64,000 nt of DNA from Engelhardtia mirabilis. Its GTDB lineage: Bacteria; Planctomycetota; UBA1135; GCA-002686595. The stretch is from positions 558,001-622,000 of the forward strand of contig NZ_CP036287.1 in the NCBI RefSeq assembly GCF_007748095.1, in the 5' to 3' direction. Below are positions 34,601 through 42,070 of the stretch, in pieces. Made by a program: the position numbers and the translations under genes. How positions within the stretch are numbered: the first letter of the stretch is position 1; each line of letters starts with the position of its first letter. Below the pieces are notes generated by a model. It made no database searches and had not been told where the DNA came from. It saw only the letters and a list, made by a program, of their open reading frames with translations.

Positions 34601-35120
34601 CGCCCAGGGCCTCGGCCGAGCGTTCGAGGGCGCTGAGCTTCTTCAACTCGGGCGCGCCCGCCGGGTAGGGGGTGGGCTGCAGCATGGCCTCGGCCCGCTG
34701 GAAGCCGCGTTCCAACCCTTCACCGCCGTCCTCCACCAGGGCGTCCGGCCAGGCGTCGCCCTCGAAGACCTCCGGCGTGGGCCGTAGGGCCACGTTGGCG
34801 TTGATCAGGGACGTGCCGCCCAGGCCGTTGCCCTGGAACACGTTCACGTCGTCGTTGACGCGGAAGTCGTAGAGCCCGTTGGGATTGCCGAGCCGCGCCG
34901 AGGCCTCGCGCGTGGTGAGGGTGAAGGACAACTCGTCCTTGGCCGCCCCGAGGGTCGTCGGGAAGCGATCGAACTCGCGCCCGCGCTCGAGCACGCAGAC
35001 CGATTGGCCCGCACGGGCCAGTCGGCAGGCCGCAATGGCGGCGCCGTAGCCGGAACCGACCACGACCACGTCGTAACGGGGCTCGAGCGTGGCGATGTCG
35101 CGGGAGAGTCGGGTGGTCAT
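31656..35120 (-). CDS. GMC oxidoreductase fused to alpha/beta hydrolase with Cys nucleophile
   Basis: This protein has 1154 residues, starting at the ATG before TTRLSRDIATLEP. Residues 17-560 form a cholesterol-oxidase-like GMC flavoprotein: FAD-binding VVVGSGYGAAIAACRLA, a CxxCGxCxxGC cluster (CNLCGDCVTGCNTGSKGT) near residue 215, and the GCPMG plus LDGSIIPRPLGVNP end blocks. The middle region is unassigned. From about residue 840 it becomes an alpha/beta hydrolase: LLLLHGLGVSSR, nucleophile Cys927 in GHCFGG, acid region FIHGSENACFEP and catalytic His in DGYGHIDCIFG. A Cys nucleophile with a double Gly is the lipase-box form of PHA synthases and a few other hydrolases. The fusion suggests oxidation of an alcohol (sterol-like or fatty) coupled with acyl transfer or hydrolysis (inference). 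Confidence 0.88.
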   Translation of the reverse strand: MTTRLSRDIATLEPRYDVVVVGSGYGAAIAACRLARAGQSVCVLERGREFDRFPTTLGAAKDELSFTLTTREASARLGNPNGLYDFRVNDDVNVFQGNGLGGTSLINANVALRPTPEVFEGDAWPDALVEDGGEGLERGFQRAEAMLQPTPYPAGAPELKKLSALERSAEALGAGHCFYRPPINVAFEDRVNAAGVTQVACNLCGDCVTGCNTGSKGTLTQNYLPDAVRHGAEIFTEASVRHVERQGDGWVVHFDALCAGRELFGDQELFVRAGRVVLGAGALGSTEILLRSAARGLSLSPRLGARFTGNGDVLAFAYNADERIDGVGAGDDEPDPEHPVGPCITGIIDLRDREGVAHDMVIEEGSLPGLARDFLGGALAVAAKLDGEDTDSGFMDSIGERLRQWGIGGKALDHTQTFLVMSHDDGAGRLELDGDHVRVHWEDYADQPIFEEVDRTLYQASVPLGATYVRNPGSTEMLGERLVTVHPLGGCPMGADASRGVVDHAGRVFRGDGAEGAVHEGLYVLDGSIIPRPLGVNPLLTISALAERACEIMAQDAGWDASQIVRGVDATTPVGAAGPRPVGVEFTETMRGWIDLDPEAEAGPAAAARGKDVDAAFEFTLTVGVDDIRAFSRDPLATATMFGTALAPVLSDGPMTVHDGRFRLFVPDDDRVRRRRMEYSMNLETIEGESLRFTGWKEVRDDAGIDVVADTTTLFFHVDDAAGARRGAGQLVIEPLDFARQLRTMKATGASSKLEGLGALARFGGLFAGSLLDVYAPFFAGDSANTVTRKDPSALGTSANLTVDVPPRERRAIAAPVPEVHPLVTADGVELRLLRYRAGDRRPLLLLHGLGVSSRIFTIDTIEQNLVEALCAAGHDVWLLENRTSIEVPAAHERFSGDEIADHDYPAAIAHLRRVTDFDQIDVVGHCFGGTTLFMALLSGMTGVHSVVTSQTAAHVVAPLMTRLKSGLHLPGVLDLMGVDSLTAYAGEHPTWRASLFSKLLRLQPLEAEEWCSSSVCHRIAFLYGPLYEHDRLNRATHEALREMFGVANIDAFAHLARMVRAGHLVGANGSERYLPHLDRLDLPITFIHGSENACFEPATTRRTHDALVERFGPDRYSYHLIDGYGHIDCIFGAHASRDVYPAILAHLDRFSPA

Positions 35121-35124
35121 GGGG

Positions 35125-35925
35125 TCAGCTTCCCGGGGCGACGCGCAGCACGCCGTCCATGTAGTGCTCGAGGTTCCAGGTCCCCGAGAGGCGTTCACCT
35201 TGCTCGGTCGCCTGGGTGTGGAACTTGTACCAGTAGCGCGCCGACTGCCAGATCGCCTCGGGGCACGAGCTGCGACTGGCGAGGCCGGGGGTCAGTTCGA
35301 AACCGCTGCTGCCCACGACGTGCTCGGCGAAGACGGCCGAGGGAACGCCCACTTCGTGCAGCAGGGGGTTGGGCGAGGCACCCACGCCCCATGAGAAGGC
35401 CAGCCAGGTGACGACCAGGTCGAGCGCATCGATCAGGCCACGGTCGTGGCTGAAGGTCTTGATCGCCGCCCTCAGCTCCGACTGGGCCACGGGCAGGCGT
35501 ATCAGGGCGATGTTGGGGTAGGCCTTGCGGTCGGCGAAATCCTCGAGCCGCGCCTCGACCACGCCGTTGTTGTCGATCGCCTGCGAAGTCGCGCTCCCGG
35601 CCACCGGCACGTGGAACAGGGGAGTCTTGCCCGCATTCTTGTAGAGCTTGCCGGGCATCAGCGCCACGTGGGACCAGTTGCCGGGCGTCAGGGTCGAGCG
35701 CGCGTGGGACTGGGCGATGCGGATCCGCAAGGAGATGGTGTCCGTCCCGCCGAGCAGCAAGAGGTGTCCGCCGTCGTGATCGGGTTGCGCCTGGCACCAC
35801 GCGACGTTGTCTTGCATCCGGTCGCCCTTCTTGGCGCCGGCCCTCTTCACCGTCGCGACAGCGCGCTTCGCCTCGACGAAGTCCTCGTTCGGCTTCGAGG
35901 ACGTGGATCGTTGGAGGTGCATCAT
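35125..35925 (-). CDS. Permuted NlpC/P60 (YiiX/LRAT-like) thiol hydrolase or acyltransferase, probable
   Basis: This 266-aa protein has no named match that I can be sure of. Its motif order fits the permuted papain-like NlpC/P60 group: NWSHVALMPGK with His86, then VVEARLEDFADRK with Glu124, then a Cys221-Pro-Glu-Ala-Ile-Trp block (SSCPEAIWQSA) that resembles the family CSELVW. No signal peptide is visible. LRAT-type members are lipid acyltransferases, which would fit the downstream GMC-hydrolase gene only 4 nt away. It is the first gene of the minus-strand operon. A TAGCTC hexamer lies before its ATG. Family assignment is tentative. Confidence 0.5.
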   Translation of the reverse strand: MMHLQRSTSSKPNEDFVEAKRAVATVKRAGAKKGDRMQDNVAWCQAQPDHDGGHLLLLGGTDTISLRIRIAQSHARSTLTPGNWSHVALMPGKLYKNAGKTPLFHVPVAGSATSQAIDNNGVVEARLEDFADRKAYPNIALIRLPVAQSELRAAIKTFSHDRGLIDALDLVVTWLAFSWGVGASPNPLLHEVGVPSAVFAEHVVGSSGFELTPGLASRSSCPEAIWQSARYWYKFHTQATEQGERLSGTWNLEHYMDGVLRVAPGS

Positions 35926-35980
35926 GGTCTTGGAGCTAGGGGCAGAGTTGGAGATCCAGGGCAGCGTCTGGAATCTCGTG

Positions 35981-36070
35981 CAGAGTTGTGGACCTGAGGC
36001 CAGTCGTAGATCGAAGGCCGGCTTTGGATCGAGGGCCCGTTGTGGATCGAAGGCCCGTTGTGGATCGAAG
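35981..36070. repeat. Tandem 18-bp repeat, about five units
   Basis: Units read GCCAGTCGTAGATCGAAG (35999), GCCGGCTTTGGATCGAGG (36017), GCCCGTTGTGGATCGAAG (36035) and the same again (36053), with a degenerate unit before. They lie in the 174-nt gap between the PhoD-like gene end and the operon start. They sit next to the upstream promoter region of the 35925 gene. Confidence 0.85.
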
Positions 36071-36099
36071 GCAGAGCCGTTGGCTCGGACCGAAGTGGA

Positions 36100-37638
36100 T
36101 CAGGGCTGCGGCATGGGCATGTGACTGGTGAACACGGGCACCGGCGGCCCCGGTGCAACGTCGGCGGCCACGGGGAAGTAGCGCACGCTGGCGTGGATGC
36201 GGGCGCCGACGCGACGGAAGGTCAACAGGCCGAGCTGGTCCCCCCGCTGCCCTTCGAATTCCTGCTCCGGGCGAATTCCGATTCCGTCCGGCCGGAACTT
36301 CGGCCGTCGGCAGGCCCAGGTCTTGCTGACGATGTCCTGGGCGAAGTGTCGGGGTGGCGCGGCGGGGTGGGAGTGGCGCGGCCAAGGGTCGCGGGTCCCG
36401 AACAGCCCGCGGGCCCAGTTGGTCCCCTCCTTCCACCAGTCCGTCGCCACGTTCGTGACCAGGGCCATGGGCGACACGATCACCTCGTAGAGGTTGGCAC
36501 CGCCGCTGGAGCGGACGGCCTCGGTCACCCGACCCCAGTGCACGTCGCCAGTGAGGCACACGATCGGATTCCGCGCGGCCAACAGGGGGCGCACAAGCTC
36601 GCCGTAGTCCTTGTAGTTGGGCAGGGTCCAATCGGCCACGCGGCCCTGCGCCCCGCCCACGGCCTCGTCGAACATCGGCTGGCCGGTGACCAAGAGCCCC
36701 ACGCGACCCTTGCGGTTGAGCTCCTCGACCCAAGCGCCGAGCTCGTCGCCCAACCCGACCGGTGCGGACCGCTCGCAATTCATCTGGCGCTCGGTGCGCG
36801 TGTCGGCCAAGAAGATCGACAGCGGGTGCACGTCGATGGTCGTCGACGCACTCAGCGGCAAGGTGTCCGGCTGCGAGGCCTGAAAACCGGCGTACTGCTC
36901 CGCAGCCGCCGCCTTCCACGCCTTGCGCCCGGCCTTCGTGTAGCTGTTCTCGATGAACGGCGAGGCCTCGGGGAAGTTGTTCCAGTATTCGTGGTCGTCG
37001 GGCAGGCACAGACTCGGTCCGAACTGGAGAGCCGGCGCCAGGCCGCTTTGGTGGATCCAGTTGCGCGTGTACTCACCCTCGAAGATCTCGGCCAGACGCG
37101 CGCGGTCCTTGGGCAGGTCGCGCAGGGTCGGTAGATCGAGGTAGACCTGATCGCCCATGAGCAGCGAGAGCTGGGGTCGCCCGGGCCGGACCGCCAGACT
37201 GATCCGGTTGAGTGTCTTCTCGAGGTTGGGGGGCTGGCTCTCCTTCACGTGGAAGCAGGAGCCCAGCACCAGGTGGAACGGGTCCTTGCCGTCGGTCAGG
37301 GTCTGCTGCGGCAGGGCGCGGGTCCGCAGGCTGGCCACGTCGTCGCCCGCGCGCACCTCGACCTTCACGTCCTCGTGCGAGGCCTGGCCGTCGAAATCGA
37401 ACACCCCACTGAAGGCGCGGTCGGGCGCGGCGCCTTCCGCGAAGCCGGCCCGCACGCTCCGCAGGTGGCGCACCGCTCTTGGTTGCGTCGGCACCCCGTC
37501 CACGAACCACTCGAGCTGCGGGGTCGTGCGGCGCTGGAATGCGCCGACCCAGACGCGGATCGTCCCCGGCGGCGCGCCCTTGGCGTGCAGCACCAGCGTC
37601 GCGACACCCGCGACTCTTCTCTTTGCGGTGGTGGGCAA
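36100..37638 (-). CDS. PhoD-like metallophosphatase
   Basis: This protein has about 512 residues. The TTG at 37638 was chosen because AGGAG lies 9 nt upstream; an earlier TTG (37719) is also in frame. PhoD-family metal-binding blocks are visible: MGDQVYLD, LPDDHEYWNN, LADTRTER and CLTGDVHWG. These supply the Asp, Asn and His ligands of the dinuclear site. The product is an alkaline phosphatase or phosphodiesterase of the PhoD class, acting on phosphoesters. No signal peptide was found for this start (a Tat signal is common in PhoD), so localisation is unclear. It lies between the CpeT-like lipoprotein and the oxidative operon. Confidence 0.82.
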   Translation of the reverse strand: MPTTAKRRVAGVATLVLHAKGAPPGTIRVWVGAFQRRTTPQLEWFVDGVPTQPRAVRHLRSVRAGFAEGAAPDRAFSGVFDFDGQASHEDVKVEVRAGDDVASLRTRALPQQTLTDGKDPFHLVLGSCFHVKESQPPNLEKTLNRISLAVRPGRPQLSLLMGDQVYLDLPTLRDLPKDRARLAEIFEGEYTRNWIHQSGLAPALQFGPSLCLPDDHEYWNNFPEASPFIENSYTKAGRKAWKAAAAEQYAGFQASQPDTLPLSASTTIDVHPLSIFLADTRTERQMNCERSAPVGLGDELGAWVEELNRKGRVGLLVTGQPMFDEAVGGAQGRVADWTLPNYKDYGELVRPLLAARNPIVCLTGDVHWGRVTEAVRSSGGANLYEVIVSPMALVTNVATDWWKEGTNWARGLFGTRDPWPRHSHPAAPPRHFAQDIVSKTWACRRPKFRPDGIGIRPEQEFEGQRGDQLGLLTFRRVGARIHASVRYFPVAADVAPGPPVPVFTSHMPMPQP

Positions 37639-37796
37639 CGTGGTTCGCTCCTGGCGCCGGTAGGAGGGGGACTGGCGAGCCCGATCGGGCCTCTTCGCGG
37701 TCGCCCTGCCATGAACCAACGGAGATCGAGGGCCGGGCGAACCCTCCGGACGGCAATCGCGTGCTGCCGGCGCACCAAGGCGCCGGTGCCCGGGCC

Positions 37797-37855
37797 GCCT
37801 TCAGCGGCGCATGACGAATCGCCTCGCGCGGCCTTCAGCGGCGCTTGACAAATCG
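37797..37855. repeat. 25-bp direct repeat duplicating the end of the CpeT-like gene
   Basis: Positions 37797-37821 and 37831-37855 match at 23 of 25 bases (GCCTTCAGCGGCGC, then TGACAAATCG or TGACGAATCG). The second copy contains the last codons and stop of the minus-strand CpeT-like gene; the first copy lies just downstream of that stop. Confidence 0.7.
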
Positions 37856-38500
37856 ATAGCCGCCGGCCGCCGCGCCCCACACCTGTTCCCCGTTGGCGTC
37901 GAAGCCCCGATCCCAGCTGGACAGGGAGGTGGCGGTGATCGTCACCTCACTGGTGGCGTAGACCGCGTCGCCCAGGCTGCTGGCGCAGTCCTGACCGCGG
38001 GTCGAGCCGACCCAGCCCGTGGGGGTGCGCCGCAGCCAGATCGAGCAACCCTCGCGCCGTATCAGGTCCCGGGGCCCGAGCCCCGCCAGCCGCGCGGGGT
38101 CGCGCCAGGCGCCGGCCAGGGCCAGGGGGTCGCCGGGCAGCTCGTAGACGTCGCTACGCACGCCGGCGCCGTCGCGCACCAGGTGGTAGACGCGTTGGCG
38201 GTAGGGCCGGTCGAGGGCGGTCGCGGCGGCCTGCTCCACGTAGAGCCAGGGGCCGTCGCTGCGGTCGGTCCAGATGCGGACCGTCTCCAGGTGGATGTCG
38301 AGGTAGTCATCCGGCGCCTGGGCCGCCTGGTCGGCGCTGTCGAAGGAGCCGACCATCCAGTGGGCCAGCTCGACCGCCTTGTCGAGCACCGCTGGACTCC
38401 CCCCGCCCGGCCCCGCGCAGCCGGTGGCGGCCGCGGCCACGCCCAGAACGAGAGCCAGCGCGAATCCCCGGGCCCCCGGGCTGGTCGATCGTCGAGTCAT
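37835..38500 (-). CDS. CpeT/CpcT-family lipoprotein
   Basis: This 221-aa protein has a lipoprotein signal (MTRRSTSPGARGFALALVLG and lipobox AATGC). The body matches the CpeT/CpcT phycobilin-lyase fold: LAHWMVGSFDSADQAAQAPD, WLYVEQAAATALDRPYRQR, VYELPGDP, GCSIWLRRTPTGWVGST, SWDRGFDANGEQVWGA. Members outside cyanobacteria have unknown ligands. The start is the ATG before TRRSTS, because an upstream extension lacks a signal sequence. The last codons are duplicated downstream (37797-37821). Confidence 0.82.
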   Translation of the reverse strand: MTRRSTSPGARGFALALVLGVAAAATGCAGPGGGSPAVLDKAVELAHWMVGSFDSADQAAQAPDDYLDIHLETVRIWTDRSDGPWLYVEQAAATALDRPYRQRVYHLVRDGAGVRSDVYELPGDPLALAGAWRDPARLAGLGPRDLIRREGCSIWLRRTPTGWVGSTRGQDCASSLGDAVYATSEVTITATSLSSWDRGFDANGEQVWGAAAGGYRFVKRR

Positions 38501-38829
38501 GAGGCCCGCGAGCTTAGCCCGGCAATCCCGTCGGCGGACTCTCGGAGCGATTCCGGGGAGCGTGCCGCTGGAACCGAACGGTCGATCTGCCCAAAAGAGC
38601 GTGTGGATCGAGCCCTTCACCCGCGACGCGGGATCCCGGCGAGTGTGACGCCCGATCCCGCTCCCCGGACGCAAGTGCCGGTAGAAAACCGGTTTCCGAT
38701 TTGCGGACCACGAATCGGTGTCGACCCGCGTGCGCTTCAGGTCCGCCGCGCCGCTCCCAGTCGTAGAGACAACCTGACCCCATGAGGCGCCGAGTGGTGC
38801 CTCCGCCCCAATCCGAATGGAGGCCTGAA

Positions 38830-39174
38830 GTGAAGAAAGCCTACGAACTCCAAGAAGCCGACAAGCTGCGCCCGCTGATCCAGTCCATCGCGCACGAGCT
38901 CGACGAGCGCTTCATGGCAGTCAAGCGGCTCGAGCGGCGCCTCCGACGAATCGAGCGAGAGGGTGGTGACGGCACCCAATCGACGATCGCCGTGGCCGCG
39001 CTCGCCGAGCACCGACGCAACCTGCGACTGAGCGTCGCCGAACTCGAGCTGCTCGGCGCCGAGGTCGAGCCCGGCCTTCCGGTGACCGTGCGACTCCCCG
39101 GCCCGGACGGCAGCTTCGAGACCGGCTACCGGGTCTCGGCCCAGGACGGCGCGGTTGCGGAACAAGCGGCCTGA
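38830..39174 (+). CDS. Small coiled-coil protein, DUF2203-like
   Basis: This 114-aa protein starts at a GTG with an excellent ribosome-binding site (GGAGG, 6 nt before). A longer ATG start at 38782 has no such site. The N-terminus KKAYELQEADKLRPLIQSI and a charged helix (ERFMAVKRLERRLRRIE) precede a short strand region (LGAEVEPGLPVTVRLPGPDG). It recalls DUF2203 proteins, but the match is weak. It is divergent from the CpeT-like gene, and the 329-nt gap between them (38501-38829) shows no other gene. Confidence 0.55.
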   Translation: MKKAYELQEADKLRPLIQSIAHELDERFMAVKRLERRLRRIEREGGDGTQSTIAVAALAEHRRNLRLSVAELELLGAEVEPGLPVTVRLPGPDGSFETGYRVSAQDGAVAEQAA

Positions 39175-39197
39175 GCCGGATCGGTAGACACAAGAGC

Positions 39198-39230
39198 GCG
39201 GGGCGAGTGGACCAGGTCCACTCGCCCCGC
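39198..39230. terminator. Perfect 16-bp bidirectional hairpin
   Basis: GCGGGGCGAGTGGACC and its exact complement flank a single A. It lies between the convergent genes ending at 39174 and 39268. There is no T-run, but the position and stem support two-way termination. Confidence 0.75.
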
Positions 39231-39267
39231 TGCCATTCGGCGGCGCCCGCCAGCGGACGCCACGGCG

Positions 39268-41988
39268 TCAGAGCTTGTAGGCCTCGTCCACCGGCTTGAG
39301 CGGGCGCTTCATGTGCAGCGGACGGCGCAGGCCGCCGGGGCCGGGGGCCGGCACGCACATGCCTTTCCACTCCTCGTAGACCGCGCGGCTCTTGGCCGTG
39401 TCCACGAACACGTCGCCGTAGCGGTCGCCCGCGTTCGCGACCTCGAGGCGCACCTTCTGGTGCCAGCAGTGCATGCCGCTGGCCGGGTCGGGCTGCACCG
39501 GGAAGGTCAGGTTCTGGTTCACGCCGGCCTCGTGCCAGTGGACCTTCGAGGTGTCGGAGTCGCGCGAGGCGAAGGGGCCGACCTGCTTCTTCTGGCGGAA
39601 CAGGAAGGCGCCCGCGCGGGGCTTGGTCAGGTCGACCGTGGCCGTGGCCATGGAGTTGCCGATGCCGTCGTGCAGGCGCCAGCGCCCCACGTGGTGTGAG
39701 CAGGCCACGATGCCGGGGTGGATGCCCTCGGTGACCCACACGCGCGGCACGAAGTAGCCGATGCGCGTGTTGACGCGGATCAGGTCGCCGGTCTCCACGC
39801 CGAAGGCGCGGGCGTCCTCGGGGTGCACCCACAGGGGGTTGGTGTGGCTGATCTCCTGCAGCCACTTGGAGTTGGCCGAGCGCGTGTGGATCAGGGTCGG
39901 CAGGCGGAAGGTGGGGAGCAGCGCCCGCTCGCCGGCCTCCAGGTCCATCTGGCTCCAGTGCACCTGGCTGCGCTGGTAGGTGGGCACTTCGCCGTCCGGG
40001 AAGCCCCACTCGCGCATGGTCGACGAGTAGAACTCGAGCCGCTTGGACTGGGTCGGGAAGCCCGCGGCGCGGCTGCCGTCCTCGAGCTCGAGGCCGCCCT
40101 TGTCGACCTTCGTGGCGTAGCGCTCCTGACCGGCGTAGGGCACGGCGAAGGCGCCGTAGCGCTTCATGTAGCCCAGGGGCGTGGTGTCCTCGGCCGCCGC
40201 GGCATCGGGCAGGCCGGGCACGCCCGCGAACACGTCCGACCAGTACTCGTCCATGCCGATCGGTCGGCCGGGGTTCTGCTTGGACTCGAAGTACTTGCGG
40301 ATGCCGAGCGAGCCGTCGGGATCGATGCGCCAGGTCAGGGCGATCCAGAACTCCGACTCCTCCCAGACCTCGCCGGGGTTGGTGCCGCGCGTCGTGTCGC
40401 TCTCGCGCCCCTCGAGCCGCGCGTACTCGCGACCCACGGGTTGACGGAAGCCGATCCAGGTGCCCGCGTGGGTTTCCTGGCTCATCAGGTCGTGGCGCTC
40501 CGGACCCAGGCCCATGGGCAACACGTAGTCGGCCCATTGGGCCGTCTCGTTCCAGGTCGGCGTCAACGCGACGTGGCAGCCGATGCGGCCCTCCTCCTCG
40601 AACATCTCGACCCAGGAGCAACCGTCGGGGTTGGTCCAGACCGGGTTGTAGACGCGGGTGAAGTAGACGTCGATCTTGGAGTCCTGCTCGCGCAGCAAGT
40701 GCGGCAGCAGGAAGCTCATCTCGTAGTGGGCGAGGGGCCACTCCTTGGGCCAGTGGCGCTCGTTCCAGCGCGTGATGGGCGGCGGCATCTCGCTGGGGTG
40801 CGGGTGCGCCTTGTCCCAGGAGTTGGGGTTCAGGCCGCCCTTGGTGCCGACCGAGCCCGAGAGCACGTGCAGCAGCATCAGCGCCCGCGCCACCTGCCAA
40901 CCGCCCAGGTTGCCGGCGGCGGTGTTGCGCCACAGGTGGCTGGCGAAGTGACTGCCGGCCTTGGCGATCTGGTCCGCGAGGTACTCGACCGTGCCGGGCA
41001 GGATCGAGCACTCCTTCACGGCGTACTGCGGCGTGTAGTGGGCGTAGAGGTCCTTGAGCTTCTCGATGAAGCGCTCGTAGGTCCCCGGACCGCCCTCGTC
41101 GTTGGCCTCGAGGTAGGCCTGCCAGTTGGTCCAGCGCCGCACGAAGGCGTGGTCGACGCGGTCGGACTCGAGCAAGAGGCGCGCGACCGCCAGCAGCATC
41201 GCCGCCTCACTGCCGGGCCAGGGCGAGATCCAGCGGTCCGCGTGGGTGCTGGTGTTCGACAGGCGCGTGTCGACCACGGCGATCTCGGTGCCGCGCTCCT
41301 TGGCCTCGATGATGCGCTGGGCGTGGGGGTTGAAGTAGTGACCGGTCTCCAGGTGCGCCGACAGCAGCAGGATGAACTCCGCGCCGCCGTGGTCGGGCGA
41401 GGGCCGATCGGCACCGAACCACAGGCTGTAGCCCAGGCGCGCCGAAGCGCTGCACACGTTGGTGTGGCTGTTGTGCCCGTCGATGCCCCAGGCCTCGAGC
41501 ATCCGCAGCACGAAGTGGTCCTCGCCGGGACGCCCCACGTGGTAGCTGACCTCGTTGTGGCGGTCCTCGTCGAACGCCTTGCGGATGCGTCCGCCAATGT
41601 CGTCCAGGGCCTCTTCCCAGGTCGTCTCCTCCCACTGGCCGCCGCCGCGCGGGCCCACGCGCTTCATCGGCTTCAGGATGCGCTCGGGATCCTGGACCTG
41701 GTTGATCGTCGCTGGCCCCTTGGCGCAGGTGCGGCCGCGGGAGCCCGGGTGGGCCGGGTTGCCCTCGAACTTGACCGTCTCGCCGGTGCCCTTATCGACG
41801 AAGGCCAGCAGCCCGCAGGCGGACTCGCAGTTGAAGCAGATCGTCGGGACGCAGCGGTAGTGCTTCTCGACGCGCTCCGGCCAGGCCTTGGGGTCCAACT
41901 CGACCCAATCGTCCCACTGGTCGGGCGGGGGCCCCACGGCCAGGTCCCAGGGGGAGGTGCGGGCGTGGGGATGGGTCGAGTCGGACAT
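39268..41988 (-). CDS. Molybdopterin oxidoreductase catalytic subunit (Psr/DMSO reductase family)
   Basis: This 906-aa protein is a DMSO-reductase family enzyme. The N-terminal Fe-S motif is Cys51, Cys54, Cys58 and Cys88 (ICFNCESACG, then GRTCAKG), typical of a [4Fe-4S] cluster. The probable molybdenum ligand is Cys179 in NSHTNVCSASARLG, as in polysulfide- and thiosulfate-reductase type subunits. Downstream blocks include WISPWPGSEAAMLLAVARLLL and the C-terminal beta-barrel region SANSKWLQEISHTNPLWVH. No Tat signal is visible at the start, so localisation is unclear. Its partner is the Fe-S/NrfD fusion at 43033-44586. A TAACCT hexamer lies 44 nt upstream of its start. Confidence 0.9.
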   Translation of the reverse strand: MSDSTHPHARTSPWDLAVGPPPDQWDDWVELDPKAWPERVEKHYRCVPTICFNCESACGLLAFVDKGTGETVKFEGNPAHPGSRGRTCAKGPATINQVQDPERILKPMKRVGPRGGGQWEETTWEEALDDIGGRIRKAFDEDRHNEVSYHVGRPGEDHFVLRMLEAWGIDGHNSHTNVCSASARLGYSLWFGADRPSPDHGGAEFILLLSAHLETGHYFNPHAQRIIEAKERGTEIAVVDTRLSNTSTHADRWISPWPGSEAAMLLAVARLLLESDRVDHAFVRRWTNWQAYLEANDEGGPGTYERFIEKLKDLYAHYTPQYAVKECSILPGTVEYLADQIAKAGSHFASHLWRNTAAGNLGGWQVARALMLLHVLSGSVGTKGGLNPNSWDKAHPHPSEMPPPITRWNERHWPKEWPLAHYEMSFLLPHLLREQDSKIDVYFTRVYNPVWTNPDGCSWVEMFEEEGRIGCHVALTPTWNETAQWADYVLPMGLGPERHDLMSQETHAGTWIGFRQPVGREYARLEGRESDTTRGTNPGEVWEESEFWIALTWRIDPDGSLGIRKYFESKQNPGRPIGMDEYWSDVFAGVPGLPDAAAAEDTTPLGYMKRYGAFAVPYAGQERYATKVDKGGLELEDGSRAAGFPTQSKRLEFYSSTMREWGFPDGEVPTYQRSQVHWSQMDLEAGERALLPTFRLPTLIHTRSANSKWLQEISHTNPLWVHPEDARAFGVETGDLIRVNTRIGYFVPRVWVTEGIHPGIVACSHHVGRWRLHDGIGNSMATATVDLTKPRAGAFLFRQKKQVGPFASRDSDTSKVHWHEAGVNQNLTFPVQPDPASGMHCWHQKVRLEVANAGDRYGDVFVDTAKSRAVYEEWKGMCVPAPGPGGLRRPLHMKRPLKPVDEAYKL

Positions 41989-42070
41989 GGTGGCGTGGGG
42001 GCTCGGCGGGGCGCGGACTCAGGGCTGGCACAGGTTAGCGGCGGCGCGTCCGTCCGCCCGGCTCTGTCCG

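Noticed and set aside
36100..37719. Earlier TTG start for the PhoD-like gene
   Set aside because: The extra 27 residues are highly basic, and no ribosome-binding site is present. The TTG at 37638 has AGGAG upstream.
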